Origin: Rhodothermus profundi | Lineage (GTDB): Bacteria; Bacteroidota; Rhodothermia; Rhodothermales; Rhodothermaceae | NCBI RefSeq assembly: GCF_900142415.1 | Contig: NZ_FRAU01000011.1 | Span: 1-35,598, forward strand | Length of the DNA: 35,598 bases | Reading direction: 5' to 3' | Shown here: positions 1 to 12,068 of the stretch, one piece after another | Layout: every line of letters starts with the position of its first letter | Position numbering within the stretch: the first letter of the stretch is position 1 | The notes under the pieces: generated by a model | The model's input: the letters and a program-made list of their open reading frames with translations, nothing else | Told to the model about the DNA's origin: nothing | Database searches by the model: none | Made by a program: the position numbers and the translations under genes

Positions 1-1
1 G

Positions 2-97
2 ATTTATCCGGTGGCGATGGAGGAGGGGTTGCGTTTTGCGATTCGCGAGGGGGGGCGGACGGTCGGTGCCGGCGTCGTCACGAAAATCCTCGACTAA
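2..97 (+). CDS. tuf: Elongation factor Tu, C-terminal end (partial)
   Basis: The window opens inside this gene; the first complete codon begins at base 2 and 31 residues remain before a TAA. The fragment contains [18 protein letters not shown], the nearly invariant C-terminal strand of domain III of EF-Tu, the GTPase that brings aminoacyl-tRNA to the ribosome. The position just upstream of tRNA-Trp, secE and nusG matches the tuf-trnW-secE-nusG order common in bacteria. The 5' part and promoter lie outside the window. Identification rests on this short but very characteristic tail. Confidence 0.93.
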   Translation: MYPVAMEEGLRFAIREGGRTVGAGVVTKILD

Positions 98-117
98 AAC
101 AGTGCGCTGGTAATACT

Positions 118-159
118 CTCCGGGATCTTGAGGCCCCGTGGGCGTACAAGGACCCGGAG
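118..159 (+). other. Structured spacer hairpin between tuf and tRNA-Trp
   Basis: The spacer folds into an extended stem: CTCCGGG at 118-124 pairs with CCCGGAG at 153-159. Inside it, CTTG pairs with CAAG and GCCC with GGGC around a short loop. No T-tract follows, so it is not a good intrinsic terminator. Being directly upstream of the tRNA in a likely co-transcript, it may be an RNA-processing or stabilising hairpin. The pairing is read directly; the role is inferred. Confidence 0.4.
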
Positions 160-165
160 GGACTC

Positions 166-238
<73 letters not shown>

Positions 239-252
239 CTCTGTTTAATGCA

Positions 253-290
253 AGGAAGGGCGAACCGGTGTTCGCCCTTCCTATTTGTCT
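253..290 (+). terminator. Hairpin between tRNA-Trp and secE (terminator or attenuator)
   Basis: A perfect 12-bp stem (AGGAAGGGCGAA at 253-264 with TTCGCCCTTCCT at 271-282) closes a 6-nt loop. It is followed by a short T-rich run (ATTTGTCTTG). It could terminate the tuf-trnW transcript partially, letting some polymerase continue into secE-nusG, or serve as the 3' processing boundary of the tRNA. The T-run is weak, so full termination is unlikely. Confidence 0.6.
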
Positions 291-321
291 TGCCCGGACC
301 GTCAATCAGCCAGAGCCGGTC

Positions 322-510
322 ATGTTTGCAAAAATTCGCGCATACCTGCAGGAAGTTTTCCGGGAGATGCAAAAGGTGAGCTGGCCCTCGCGTCAGGAAC
401 TCATCAATAATACGATACTGACGCTGGTCGCTTCTGCAGTGCTGGCGCTGTTTATCTTCCTGGCCGATCGGGTGATCGCAACGGTGCTGGAATTTATCTA
501 TTCAGTGTAA
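322..510 (+). CDS. secE: Preprotein translocase subunit SecE
   Basis: A protein of 62 residues, the usual size of the short single-span bacterial SecE. It has an amphipathic N-terminal helix, the conserved motif EMQKVSWPSRQEL (residues about 15-27) and one membrane segment (about 32-57, TILTLVASAVLALFIFLADR). SecE clamps SecY in the SecYEG channel of the inner membrane. The reading frame is open further upstream, but that part is the tRNA gene, so the ATG at 322 is the real start. No strong Shine-Dalgarno is visible. It is followed after 31 bp by nusG, the standard pairing. Confidence 0.95.
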   Translation: MFAKIRAYLQEVFREMQKVSWPSRQELINNTILTLVASAVLALFIFLADRVIATVLEFIYSV

Positions 511-541
511 CGAGCGTACGCAAGCTGAGCGAATCAGGGCC

Positions 542-1102
542 ATGGCCGAAGAAAAAAAACAGGAAGGGGTGCGTAAGTGGTATGTGCTGCGCACCTTTTC
601 AGGACATGAAAAAAAAGTCAAGCAATATCTAGAACGTGAAATTGAACGGCTGGGCCTGCAAGACCGCGTCGGAGAGATTTTAATTCCGACCGAAACCGTT
701 TTTGAACTGCGCGGCGGCAAGAAGCGAACCCGTGAGCGCACCTTTTTTCCGGGCTACATTTTGATTGAAGCGGTGCTCGACCGGGAGCTTCAGCACTTGA
801 TTTCGAATATGCCGTCGGTGGTGGGGTTTCTAGGAACCGGTGACCAGCCCACGCCGCTGCGCCCGGAAGAAGTTCGGCGCATTCTCGGAAAGGTAGACGA
901 GGCGCGGGAGCTGGGCGAGCAGCCCGAGATTCCCTTCAAGCCCGGTGATGTGGTGCGCATCATTGAGGGACCATTTAATAACTTTACAGGCGTCGTAGAG
1001 GAGGTCTATCCCGACAAGCTCAAGCTCAAGGTGATGGTCTCCATCTTCGGGCGGAAGACGCCCCTGGAGGTTGATTACCTGCAGGTAGAGCGGGAGTCAT
1101 AG
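542..1102 (+). CDS. nusG: Transcription termination/antitermination factor NusG
   Basis: A protein of 186 residues, typical for NusG. The N-terminal NGN domain starts with KWYVLRTFSGHEKKVKQYLE (about 12-31) and includes FPGYILIE; it binds the RNA polymerase clamp. The C-terminal KOW domain (about 128-180) begins FKPGDVVRIIEGPFNNFTG and ends IFGRKTPLEVDYLQVE; it contacts Rho or ribosomal protein S10. NusG raises elongation rate and couples transcription to translation or to Rho. The gene follows secE and precedes the L11 operon, the canonical layout. Confidence 0.97.
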   Translation: MAEEKKQEGVRKWYVLRTFSGHEKKVKQYLEREIERLGLQDRVGEILIPTETVFELRGGKKRTRERTFFPGYILIEAVLDRELQHLISNMPSVVGFLGTGDQPTPLRPEEVRRILGKVDEARELGEQPEIPFKPGDVVRIIEGPFNNFTGVVEEVYPDKLKLKVMVSIFGRKTPLEVDYLQVERES

Positions 1103-1198
1103 GCTTTCTGTGAAAAACGCACGGGACGGTCCGAGGCGGAAACCTTCGTAGAAGCGAAGCATAGAGAAGGCGCTCTGTCCATTTTGCACGGACGGAAT

Positions 1199-1236
1199 CC
1201 GCGGGAGCCTGACTCAGAGACAGGCGATTGGACCGC
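1199..1236 (+). promoter_or_regulatory. Ribosomal protein L1 target structure, copy 1 (rplK leader)
   Basis: The leader contains GCGGGAG, an inner stem GCCTG/CAGGC, then GATTGGACCGC. GCGG and CCGC form the outer stem, leaving GAG opposite a purine-rich strand in an internal loop. From memory, this is the layout of the L1 site in 23S rRNA helices 76-77 (GGUGGGAG ... GAAAUACCACC) and of L1-repressed mRNA leaders in other bacteria. It lies just ahead of the rplK ribosome binding site, so L1 binding could block translation of rplK and of coupled rplA. The structure is seen; regulation is inferred from known L1 autorepression. Confidence 0.7.
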
Positions 1237-1250
1237 AAAAAGGAGGTGCT

Positions 1251-1691
1251 ATGGCAAAGAAGGTCGAAAAGGTCATCAAGCTGCAGATCAAGGGCGGACA
1301 GGCAACGCCAGCTCCGCCAATTGGTCCGGCGCTCGGTCAGGCGGGCGTCAATATCATGGAGTTCTGCAAGCAGTTCAATGCGGCCACGCAGGATCGTATG
1401 GGCGTGGTCCTGCCGGTCGTCATTACCGTTTACTCGGACAAATCCTTTACGTTTGTTGTTAAAAGTCCGCCGGCAGCCGAGCTGCTCAAAAAAGCGGCAG
1501 GCATTGAGAAGGGGGCCAGTGATCCGCTGCGGCAGAAAGTAGGGAAGGTAACGTGGCAGGATTGCCTGGAGATAGCCAAGCAGAAAATGGCCGACCTGAA
1601 CGCGTACGATCTGGAAAAGGCAGCCTCCATGATTGCCGGAACCGCGCGTTCCATGGGAATTGTGGTGGAAGGAAAGCCCGAGCATCTCTAA
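1251..1691 (+). CDS. rplK: Large-subunit ribosomal protein L11
   Basis: A protein of 146 residues, about the family norm of 141-147. It starts [20 protein letters not shown] and contains the conserved [22 protein letters not shown] (about 21-42). The C-terminal RNA-binding domain has [18 protein letters not shown] and ends [13 protein letters not shown]11 forms the GTPase-associated stalk base on 23S rRNA and recruits elongation and release factors. A strong Shine-Dalgarno (AAAGGAGG) sits 4 nt before the ATG at 1251. The leader carries an L1-type RNA element, and rplA follows after 59 bp. Confidence 0.98.
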   Translation: MAKKVEKVIKLQIKGGQATPAPPIGPALGQAGVNIMEFCKQFNAATQDRMGVVLPVVITVYSDKSFTFVVKSPPAAELLKKAAGIEKGASDPLRQKVGKVTWQDCLEIAKQKMADLNAYDLEKAASMIAGTARSMGIVVEGKPEHL

Positions 1692-1698
1692 GATTTTG

Positions 1699-1734
1699 CC
1701 GCGGGAGTCTGCGCTGCGCAGGCGATTGAACCGC
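1699..1734 (+). promoter_or_regulatory. Ribosomal protein L1 target structure, copy 2 (rplA leader)
   Basis: The rplK-rplA spacer repeats the element found ahead of rplK. It has GCGGGAG, an inner stem CTGCG/CGCAG, then GCGATTGAACCGC, with GCGG/CCGC closing the outside. The two copies agree in the outer stem, in the GGGAG strand and in CAGGCGATTGRACCGC. They differ in the tip of the inner hairpin, although pairing is kept. That pattern is what a conserved protein-binding RNA would show. The likely ligand is L1, made by the gene that begins 16 nt downstream. Function is inferred. Confidence 0.68.
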
Positions 1735-1750
1735 TTAACCTGAGTGAGCC

Positions 1751-2461
1751 ATGCCCAGAAAACGAGGAAAACGGTATCGGAAAGCGCTTGAGATTATTCA
1801 GCAGGCCGGCAACGGTCCCTTTTCGTTAGAGGAGGCGGTTGATCTGGTCAAAAAGACCGCGCTGGCCAGGTTCGACGAGTCGGTCGATATTGACGTGCGG
1901 CTGGGGGTGGACCCGCGACATGCCGACCAGATGGTGCGGGGAACAGTAGCCCTGCCGCATGGCACCGGAAAGAAAGTGCGCGTATTGGTGCTGGCCGACG
2001 AAGGGCGATGGAAGGAAGCGTTGGAGGCAGGCGCTGACTATGCCGGCCTGGATGAGTACATTGAAAAGATTCAGGGCGGCTGGCTGGAGTTTGACGTGGT
2101 GATTGCCACGCCCCAGGTAATGAGTAAAGTGGGCCGGCTGGGGCGCATTCTGGGGCCACGGGGACTTATGCCCAACCCCAAGAGCGGGACGGTGACGCAG
2201 AACGTGGCCGAGGCCGTTCGAGAGGTAAAGGCTGGCCGCATTGATTTCCGCGTGGACAAGGCCGGTAATCTGCACACCTCCATAGGGAAAGCTTCGTTTA
2301 GCAGCGATCAAATTCGGGAGAATGCCGAAGCCTTCCTGCGCGAGGTGCTGCGGTTGCGCCCGCCTTCCGTAAAAGGTGCCTACGTGCGCTCCATTACCCT
2401 TTCGACGACCATGGGGCCACCGGTGCCGGTAAGCCTGAGCGTGCTGAGCACGCTCCGATGA
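1751..2461 (+). CDS. rplA: Large-subunit ribosomal protein L1
   Basis: A protein of 236 residues, the usual length. It begins [15 protein letters not shown], has [20 protein letters not shown] (about 42-61) and the signature region around [20 protein letters not shown], and ends [15 protein letters not shown]1 binds helices 76-78 of 23S rRNA, forms the mobile L1 stalk that handles E-site tRNA, and in many bacteria represses its own mRNA. Candidate L1 sites lie before this gene and before rplK. The start at 1751 follows a weak purine stretch (TGAGTGAGCC). Confidence 0.98.
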   Translation: MPRKRGKRYRKALEIIQQAGNGPFSLEEAVDLVKKTALARFDESVDIDVRLGVDPRHADQMVRGTVALPHGTGKKVRVLVLADEGRWKEALEAGADYAGLDEYIEKIQGGWLEFDVVIATPQVMSKVGRLGRILGPRGLMPNPKSGTVTQNVAEAVREVKAGRIDFRVDKAGNLHTSIGKASFSSDQIRENAEAFLREVLRLRPPSVKGAYVRSITLSTTMGPPVPVSLSVLSTLR

Positions 2462-2492
2462 CATGATCGATGCGCAAAAGAGGAAGTGAGCC

Positions 2493-3023
2493 ATGCCGTT
2501 GACAAGAGCCCAGAAAGCGGCCATTCTCGAAGAGATCCGCGCGAAACTGGAGTCGGCGCCGGTTATCTACCTGACCGATTACATGGGGTTAAATGTGGCC
2601 CAGATTACGGACCTGCGGCGTCGCTTCCGGGAGGCCGGTGTAGAATTCAAGGTGGTTAAGAATACGTTGCTCCGGATTGCCCTGGAGCAGCGAGGCGGCT
2701 ACGAAGCGTTGCTGCCTGTGCTGAACGGGCCTACGGCCGTAGCCCTTAGTGAGGAGCCGGCCGCACCGGCGCGCGTCATTAAGAAGTTCATTGAAGAGCA
2801 AGGCGTCGAGCTCCCTCGGCTGAAAGCGGCTTACATTGACGGTGCAGTCTATGGAGCGGACGCGCTTGACACGCTGGCCGCACTTAAGTCGAAGGATGAG
2901 CTGATTGCAGACATTATGGGTCTTCTGCTGGCGCCGGCTCAGAACGTACTCGGCGCGCTGCAAGGGCCGGGGCAGACGCTGGCCGCCTGCGTGCAGGCCG
3001 TCGCCGAAAAAGAAGCGGCATAA
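2493..3023 (+). CDS. rplJ: Large-subunit ribosomal protein L10
   Basis: A protein of 176 residues, typical of L10. The N-terminal rRNA-binding domain reads MPLTRAQKAAILEEI and includes YLTDYMGLNVAQITDLRR and FKVVKNTLLRIAL. The C-terminal helix that carries L7/L12 dimers is Ala-rich. L10 anchors the L12 stalk on the large subunit. A modest Shine-Dalgarno (GAGGAAG) precedes the ATG. Only 31 bp separate it from rplA, which leaves no room for the long L10-binding leader known ahead of rplJ in many bacteria. Confidence 0.97.
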   Translation: MPLTRAQKAAILEEIRAKLESAPVIYLTDYMGLNVAQITDLRRRFREAGVEFKVVKNTLLRIALEQRGGYEALLPVLNGPTAVALSEEPAAPARVIKKFIEEQGVELPRLKAAYIDGAVYGADALDTLAALKSKDELIADIMGLLLAPAQNVLGALQGPGQTLAACVQAVAEKEAA

Positions 3024-3069
3024 CCCTTACCGAATATACATCGTAGCAGGTAACATCATTCCTTAATGA

Positions 3070-3101
3070 GCAGCGCAGCCCGAAGGGGCAGAGACCGCTG
3101 C
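3070..3101 (+). other. Hairpin in the rplJ-rplL spacer
   Basis: In the 100-nt spacer, GCAGCG (3070-3075) pairs with CGCTGC (3096-3101). An inner GCCC/GGGC stem is closed by a GAAG loop. It ends about 10 nt before the strong rplL ribosome binding site. It may tune rplL translation or mark an RNase cut, since L12 is needed in several copies per L10. The pairing is seen; the role is speculative. Confidence 0.35.
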
Positions 3102-3123
3102 AGGAAAACCAGGAGGAAGAACC

Positions 3124-3504
3124 ATGGCAGACCTGAAAGCACTCGCCGAACAACTGGTAAACCTGACGATCAAGGAGGCGAACGAGCTCGCCAAGATCCT
3201 GGAGGAAGAGTATGGCATCAAGCCGGCGGCTGCTGCGGTAGCCGTGGCGGCAGGTCCGGCCGGTGGTGATGGCGCTGCGCAAGCTGAGGAAAAGACGGAA
3301 TTTGATGTCATCCTCAAAGCGGTCGGCGGCAACAAGATTGCCGTGATCAAGGAAGTGCGCGCCATCACGGGCCTTGGTCTCAAGGAGGCCAAAGAACTGG
3401 TCGACAGCGCCCCCAAAGCCGTCAAAGAGGGCGTCAGCAAAGAGGAGGCCGAACAGATCAAGGCCAAACTGGAAGAGGCTGGCGCCGAAGTGGAAATCAA
3501 GTAA
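3124..3504 (+). CDS. rplL: Large-subunit ribosomal protein L7/L12
   Basis: A protein of 126 residues, as usual for L12. It has an N-terminal dimerisation domain ([20 protein letters not shown]), an Ala/Gly-rich hinge (about 36-56) and a C-terminal domain with [20 protein letters not shown], the [19 protein letters not shown] factor-binding helices and a final GAEVEIK. L12 dimers on L10 recruit and activate translational GTPases. A very strong Shine-Dalgarno (AGGAGGAAGAACC then ATG) fits the need for high expression relative to rplJ. Confidence 0.98.
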   Translation: MADLKALAEQLVNLTIKEANELAKILEEEYGIKPAAAAVAVAAGPAGGDGAAQAEEKTEFDVILKAVGGNKIAVIKEVRAITGLGLKEAKELVDSAPKAVKEGVSKEEAEQIKAKLEEAGAEVEIK

Positions 3505-3565
3505 CTTCCTGGGAACCTACGGCTTTTGCCAGCATTCTTGCCTCGAACGTCATATGTCTACAGGT

Positions 3566-3600
3566 AAGCCGACCCCTCGGGCGAGGGAGTCGGCTTTCCC
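3566..3600 (+). terminator. Hairpin between rplL and rpoB (attenuator-like)
   Basis: AAGCCGAC (3566-3573) pairs with GTCGGCTT (3589-3596), and inside it CCCTCG pairs with CGAGGG across a bulge. A TTT run sits at its end. The stem is strong but the T-tract short, so partial termination is the best guess. A partial terminator between rplL and rpoB is well known in E. coli, where it lowers polymerase subunit synthesis relative to ribosomal proteins. The analogy is inference. The remaining leader up to the rpoB start holds no other clear element. Confidence 0.6.
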
Positions 3601-3777
3601 TGCTTGTAGCCTGCACGCCCAGCATGATGCTCTCGAAGGTTGGTACCCTCACGGAGAAACAACCTCTGTGCCAAAGCGTTACTGGGGCGTTACCCACTTC
3701 TAAAGGCGCAGGCGCAAGCTGCTCGGTTTCGGGGTTTTCGGCAACGCGTCACTCAACCATCGAAGTTGCACCCGCTT

Positions 3778-6700
3778 ATGTCTGAGTTCAACGGCCAGCC
3801 GGGCACGACGCAGCGGATTTCGTTTGCCCGCACGAAGACGGTCCTGGACTATCCCGACCTTCTCGAAATTCAGCTAAAGTCCTTCAAGGAATTTGTGCAG
3901 GATGATGTGCCGCCTGAAGAGCGGGAGGATAAAGGGCTCCAGGCGGTCTTCAAGGAACACTTTCCCATTACCGATAGCCGGGAGCGGTATATCCTGGAGT
4001 TTCTCTACTACACGCTGGACACGCCGAAGCATACCGTGGAGGAGTGTCTGGCCCAGGGGCTGACCTATTCGGTGCCGCTGAAGGCAAAGCTCCGGCTATC
4101 GATTCTGGAAGACGAAGATGAGGAAGAGGCCGGCGAGGCAATTGAACAGGAAGTATACCTGGGGAATTTGCCGTACATGACCGAACGCGGCACCTTCATT
4201 ATCAATGGAGCCGAGCGCGTCATTGTCTCGCAGCTCCATCGAAGCCCCGGGGTCTTCTTCAGCCAGAGCGTTCACCCCAACGGCACCGAACTCTACGCGG
4301 CGCGCGTGATCCCGCTGCGCGGGTCGTGGCTCGAATTTTCCACGGATGTGGCCAACGTTATGTGGGCCTACATCGACCGGCGTAAGAAGATTCCGGTCAC
4401 AACCCTGCTACGCGCGCTGGGCTATTCCTCGGATGAGGACATTATTCAGTTGTTTGAGCTGGGGGAAGAGGCGGATATTTCGACCAAGAAGAAGTTCAAG
4501 AAGTACCTGGGGCGTAAGCTGGCCTCTTCGATTACGCTGGAGCGCATCATTGAAATCGTTGATGAAGATACCGGCGAAATTATAGAGGAAAAGCGGGAGC
4601 GAGAAGTGCTCCTGCCGGCCGAGCATGAACTGCAGGAGGAGGACTACGACCGTCTCAAAGAGGCCGGTATTACCCGACTCTATCTGCTGAAGGAGGAAGA
4701 GAACGAAGAAGAGGCACTTGATAAAAGTTCGCTGCTCAACACCCTGCGCAAAGATCCGACGCATTCGGAGGCAGAGGCACTGGAATATCTGTATTTCCAA
4801 CTGCGGGGTACGGAGGCGCCTGACCTCGAAACAGCCCGTGCGCTGCTGGACCGTCTCTTCTTTAATGAAAAGCGCTACGATCTGGGCGCAGTTGGGCGCT
4901 ATCGCCTCAACAAACGGCTGCGCCTGAATATGCCCATGGATGTCCTCACGCTGACCAAGGAGGACATCGTAGCTATTGTGCGGGAACTCGTGCTGCTGCA
5001 GAACGGCCGCAGCACGGTGGACGATATTGACCACCTGGGCAATCGGCGGGTGCGCACCGTAGCCGAACAACTGGCAGCGCAGTTCTCGGTCGGGTTAGCC
5101 CGCATGGCCCGCACGATCAAAGAGCGCATGAACCTGCGGGATGCCGAAAGCTTTACGCCGCAGGATCTGGTCAATGCACGCACAATTGCCAGCGTCATCA
5201 ATACGTTCTTCGGGACCAATCAGCTCAGCCAGTTTATGGATCAGACCAACCCGCTGGCTGAGCTGACGCACAAGCGGCGCGTGTCGGCGCTCGGGCCGGG
5301 AGGGCTGACGCGCGAGCGGGCTGGCTTTGAGGTGCGTGACGTGCACTACACGCACTACGGCCGTCTCTGCCCCATTGAAACGCCCGAAGGCCCCAACATC
5401 GGGCTGATCTGCTCGCTGACGGTGCACGCCCGGGTGAACGAATTCGGCTTTATCGAAACGCCCTACCGGGTTGTGCGCGATGGCAAGGTAACCAATGAAA
5501 TTGTCTACCTCACAGCCGAGGAGGAGGACAACGCCGTCATCGCGCAGGCAAACGCTCCGATTGACGAGGAAGGCAACTTCCTCAATGAATACGTCAAGTG
5601 CCGCTATCGCGGCGACTTCCCGCTGATGCGGCCGGAGCAAATTCAGTACATGGACGTCGCGCCTAACCAGATCGTCTCTCCCTCGGCCAGCCTGATTCCC
5701 TTCCTCGAACACGACGACGCCAACCGTGCCCTCATGGGCTCGAACATGCAGCGGCAGGCGGTGCCCCTGCTGCAACCCGAAGCGCCTATCGTGGGCACGG
5801 GCATGGAAGCACGCATCGCGCGCGACTCGCGCGCCTTGCTCATGGCTGAAGGACCAGGCGTGGTCGAGTACGTCGATGCCGACCGCATCGTCATTCGCTA
5901 CGACCAGGACCCTGAAGATGCCGAGGTCAGCTTTGAAGAGCCCGTCAAGGAGTACCGACTGGTCAAGTTCCGTCGCACCAACCAGGACACCTGCATCAAC
6001 ATGCGACCGATTGTCAAGGTCGGTCAGCGGGTGGAAAAGGGGACGGTGCTCTGCGACGGATTTGCCACGGAGAAAGGGGAGCTGGCGCTCGGCAAAAACA
6101 TCCTGGTGGCCTTCATGCCCTGGCGCGGCTATAACTTCGAGGACGCCATCGTGATTTCAGAGCGTCTGGTGGCCGAGGACGTCTTTACCTCGGTCCATAT
6201 CGAAGAGTTTGAGTGCCAGGTGCGGGATACCAAGCGCGGCCAGGAAGAGCTGACGCGGGAAATCCCCAACGTCTCCGAAGAGGCCACCAAGGACCTGGAT
6301 GAGCGGGGTATCATTCGCGTAGGAGCCGAAGTAAAAGCTGGCGACATCCTGGTCGGTAAGGTTACGCCCAAGGGAGAGACGGAGCCTACGCCTGAAGAAA
6401 AGCTGCTCCGGGCCATTTTTGGCGATAAGGCCGGTGATGTAAAGGATGCGTCGCTGAAAGCGCCGCCCGGCATGAAGGGCGTCGTGATCGACACGAAACT
6501 CTTCAGCCGCCGCAAGCTGGATCCGGCCTCGAAAAAACGGGAGCAGCAGCGTCTGGCTCAGATTGACGAACAACTGCAGCGGGACCTGGCCGAACTCGAC
6601 CGCCGCTTCTGGGAGAAGTTCTTTAAGCTGGTAGAGGGACAGGTATCGGCCGGGGTGGAGACGCGCGAAGGGGATATTGTGTTGCCGGAAGGCATGCCCT

Positions 6701-7617
6701 TCACTCGGGAAGCCTTCGCGAAGATATCGCCGCTGAAGCTGAACCCGATGTTGCCCTTTACGCAGGATGAGGCCGTCAACCGCAAGGTGCAGAAGCTGCT
6801 GCGCAACTATGAGCAGATGCACCGGCGGATTACGGGGGAAGCCAAGCGGTTGAAACACCAGATTCAGATGGGGGATGAGCTGCCGCCCGGCGTCGTGCAG
6901 CTTGCCAAGGTCTACATCGCCCGCAAACGGAAAATTCAGGTGGGCGATAAGATGGCCGGTCGGCACGGCAACAAGGGCGTGGTGGCGAAGATTGTCCCGG
7001 TTGAGGACATGCCGTTCCTGGAGGACGGAACGCCGGTGGATATCGTGCTCAACCCGCTGGGCGTACCCTCCCGCATGAACCTCGGACAGATCTACGAAAC
7101 GCTGCTGGGATGGGCCGGCAAGGTGCTGGGGCGGAAGTTTGCCTCCCCGGTTTTCGACGGCGCTTCGCTCGACGAGATCAAAGCGCTGCTGCGTGAAGCA
7201 GGCCTGCCCGAAGATGGCCGCGTGCAACTCTACGATGGCCGCACGGGCGAGCCGCTTGATGAAAAGACGACAGTGGGGTACATCTACATGATGAAGCTCA
7301 ATCACCTGGTTGAGGATAAAATTCACGCTCGGTCGATTGGACCGTACAGCCTCATCACGCAGCAGCCCCTGGGTGGCAAAGCCCAGTTCGGTGGGCAACG
7401 TCTGGGTGAAATGGAGGTGTGGGCGCTTTATGCGTACGGCGCCGCCCATACGCTCCAGGAAATGCTCACCTATAAGTCGGACGACGTGCAAGGGCGCTCG
7501 AAAGCCTACGAGGCCCTGGTCAAGGGTGAAAACCTGCCCGAACCCGGCGTTCCCGAAAGCTTCAACGTGCTGGTGCGTGAGCTGCAAGGCCTCGGCCTGG
7601 AAGTGCGGCTCGACTGA
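3778..7617 (+). CDS. rpoB: DNA-directed RNA polymerase subunit beta
   Basis: A protein of 1279 residues, in the normal range. Landmarks in order are [17 protein letters not shown] near the N terminus, [19 protein letters not shown] (protrusion and fork region), the rifampicin-pocket segment [20 protein letters not shown] with [49 protein letters not shown] in the catalytic wall, and the C-terminal clamp [19 protein letters not shown]. The rifampicin pocket looks wild type by eye. The frame stays open about 46 codons upstream, but family homology begins at [20 protein letters not shown], so the ATG at 3778 is preferred. No good Shine-Dalgarno is visible. rpoC follows after 45 bp. Confidence 0.97.
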   Translation: MSEFNGQPGTTQRISFARTKTVLDYPDLLEIQLKSFKEFVQDDVPPEEREDKGLQAVFKEHFPITDSRERYILEFLYYTLDTPKHTVEECLAQGLTYSVPLKAKLRLSILEDEDEEEAGEAIEQEVYLGNLPYMTERGTFIINGAERVIVSQLHRSPGVFFSQSVHPNGTELYAARVIPLRGSWLEFSTDVANVMWAYIDRRKKIPVTTLLRALGYSSDEDIIQLFELGEEADISTKKKFKKYLGRKLASSITLERIIEIVDEDTGEIIEEKREREVLLPAEHELQEEDYDRLKEAGITRLYLLKEEENEEEALDKSSLLNTLRKDPTHSEAEALEYLYFQLRGTEAPDLETARALLDRLFFNEKRYDLGAVGRYRLNKRLRLNMPMDVLTLTKEDIVAIVRELVLLQNGRSTVDDIDHLGNRRVRTVAEQLAAQFSVGLARMARTIKERMNLRDAESFTPQDLVNARTIASVINTFFGTNQLSQFMDQTNPLAELTHKRRVSALGPGGLTRERAGFEVRDVHYTHYGRLCPIETPEGPNIGLICSLTVHARVNEFGFIETPYRVVRDGKVTNEIVYLTAEEEDNAVIAQANAPIDEEGNFLNEYVKCRYRGDFPLMRPEQIQYMDVAPNQIVSPSASLIPFLEHDDANRALMGSNMQRQAVPLLQPEAPIVGTGMEARIARDSRALLMAEGPGVVEYVDADRIVIRYDQDPEDAEVSFEEPVKEYRLVKFRRTNQDTCINMRPIVKVGQRVEKGTVLCDGFATEKGELALGKNILVAFMPWRGYNFEDAIVISERLVAEDVFTSVHIEEFECQVRDTKRGQEELTREIPNVSEEATKDLDERGIIRVGAEVKAGDILVGKVTPKGETEPTPEEKLLRAIFGDKAGDVKDASLKAPPGMKGVVIDTKLFSRRKLDPASKKREQQRLAQIDEQLQRDLAELDRRFWEKFFKLVEGQVSAGVETREGDIVLPEGMPFTREAFAKISPLKLNPMLPFTQDEAVNRKVQKLLRNYEQMHRRITGEAKRLKHQIQMGDELPPGVVQLAKVYIARKRKIQVGDKMAGRHGNKGVVAKIVPVEDMPFLEDGTPVDIVLNPLGVPSRMNLGQIYETLLGWAGKVLGRKFASPVFDGASLDEIKALLREAGLPEDGRVQLYDGRTGEPLDEKTTVGYIYMMKLNHLVEDKIHARSIGPYSLITQQPLGGKAQFGGQRLGEMEVWALYAYGAAHTLQEMLTYKSDDVQGRSKAYEALVKGENLPEPGVPESFNVLVRELQGLGLEVRLD

Positions 7618-7662
7618 GACAAAGGCTCCCTCTGATCCGACACCAACCCGCCGATATACGCT

Positions 7663-11961
<4,299 letters not shown>

Positions 11962-11982
11962 GCAATCTGACGCGAGCGCATC

Positions 11983-12020
11983 AAAAGCCCTGGGGGACGT
12001 GCGTTCCCCAGGGCTTTTTT
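11983..12020 (+). terminator. Intrinsic terminator after rpoC
   Basis: AAAAGCCCTGGGG pairs with CCCCAGGGCTTTT around a GACGTGCGTT loop and runs straight into TTTTTT. It is a classical Rho-independent terminator closing the rplKAJL-rpoBC unit. Confidence 0.93.
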
Positions 12021-12068
12021 ATTACACGACGTGTATTTTATGGAGAACAGAAATCGTTAACTAACCGC

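Noticed and set aside
12023-12035. Odd-length palindrome TACACGACGTGTA before the M14 peptidase gene
   Set aside because: It is short, directly follows the rpoC terminator, and no promoter boxes could be placed around it. Chance occurrence is plausible.
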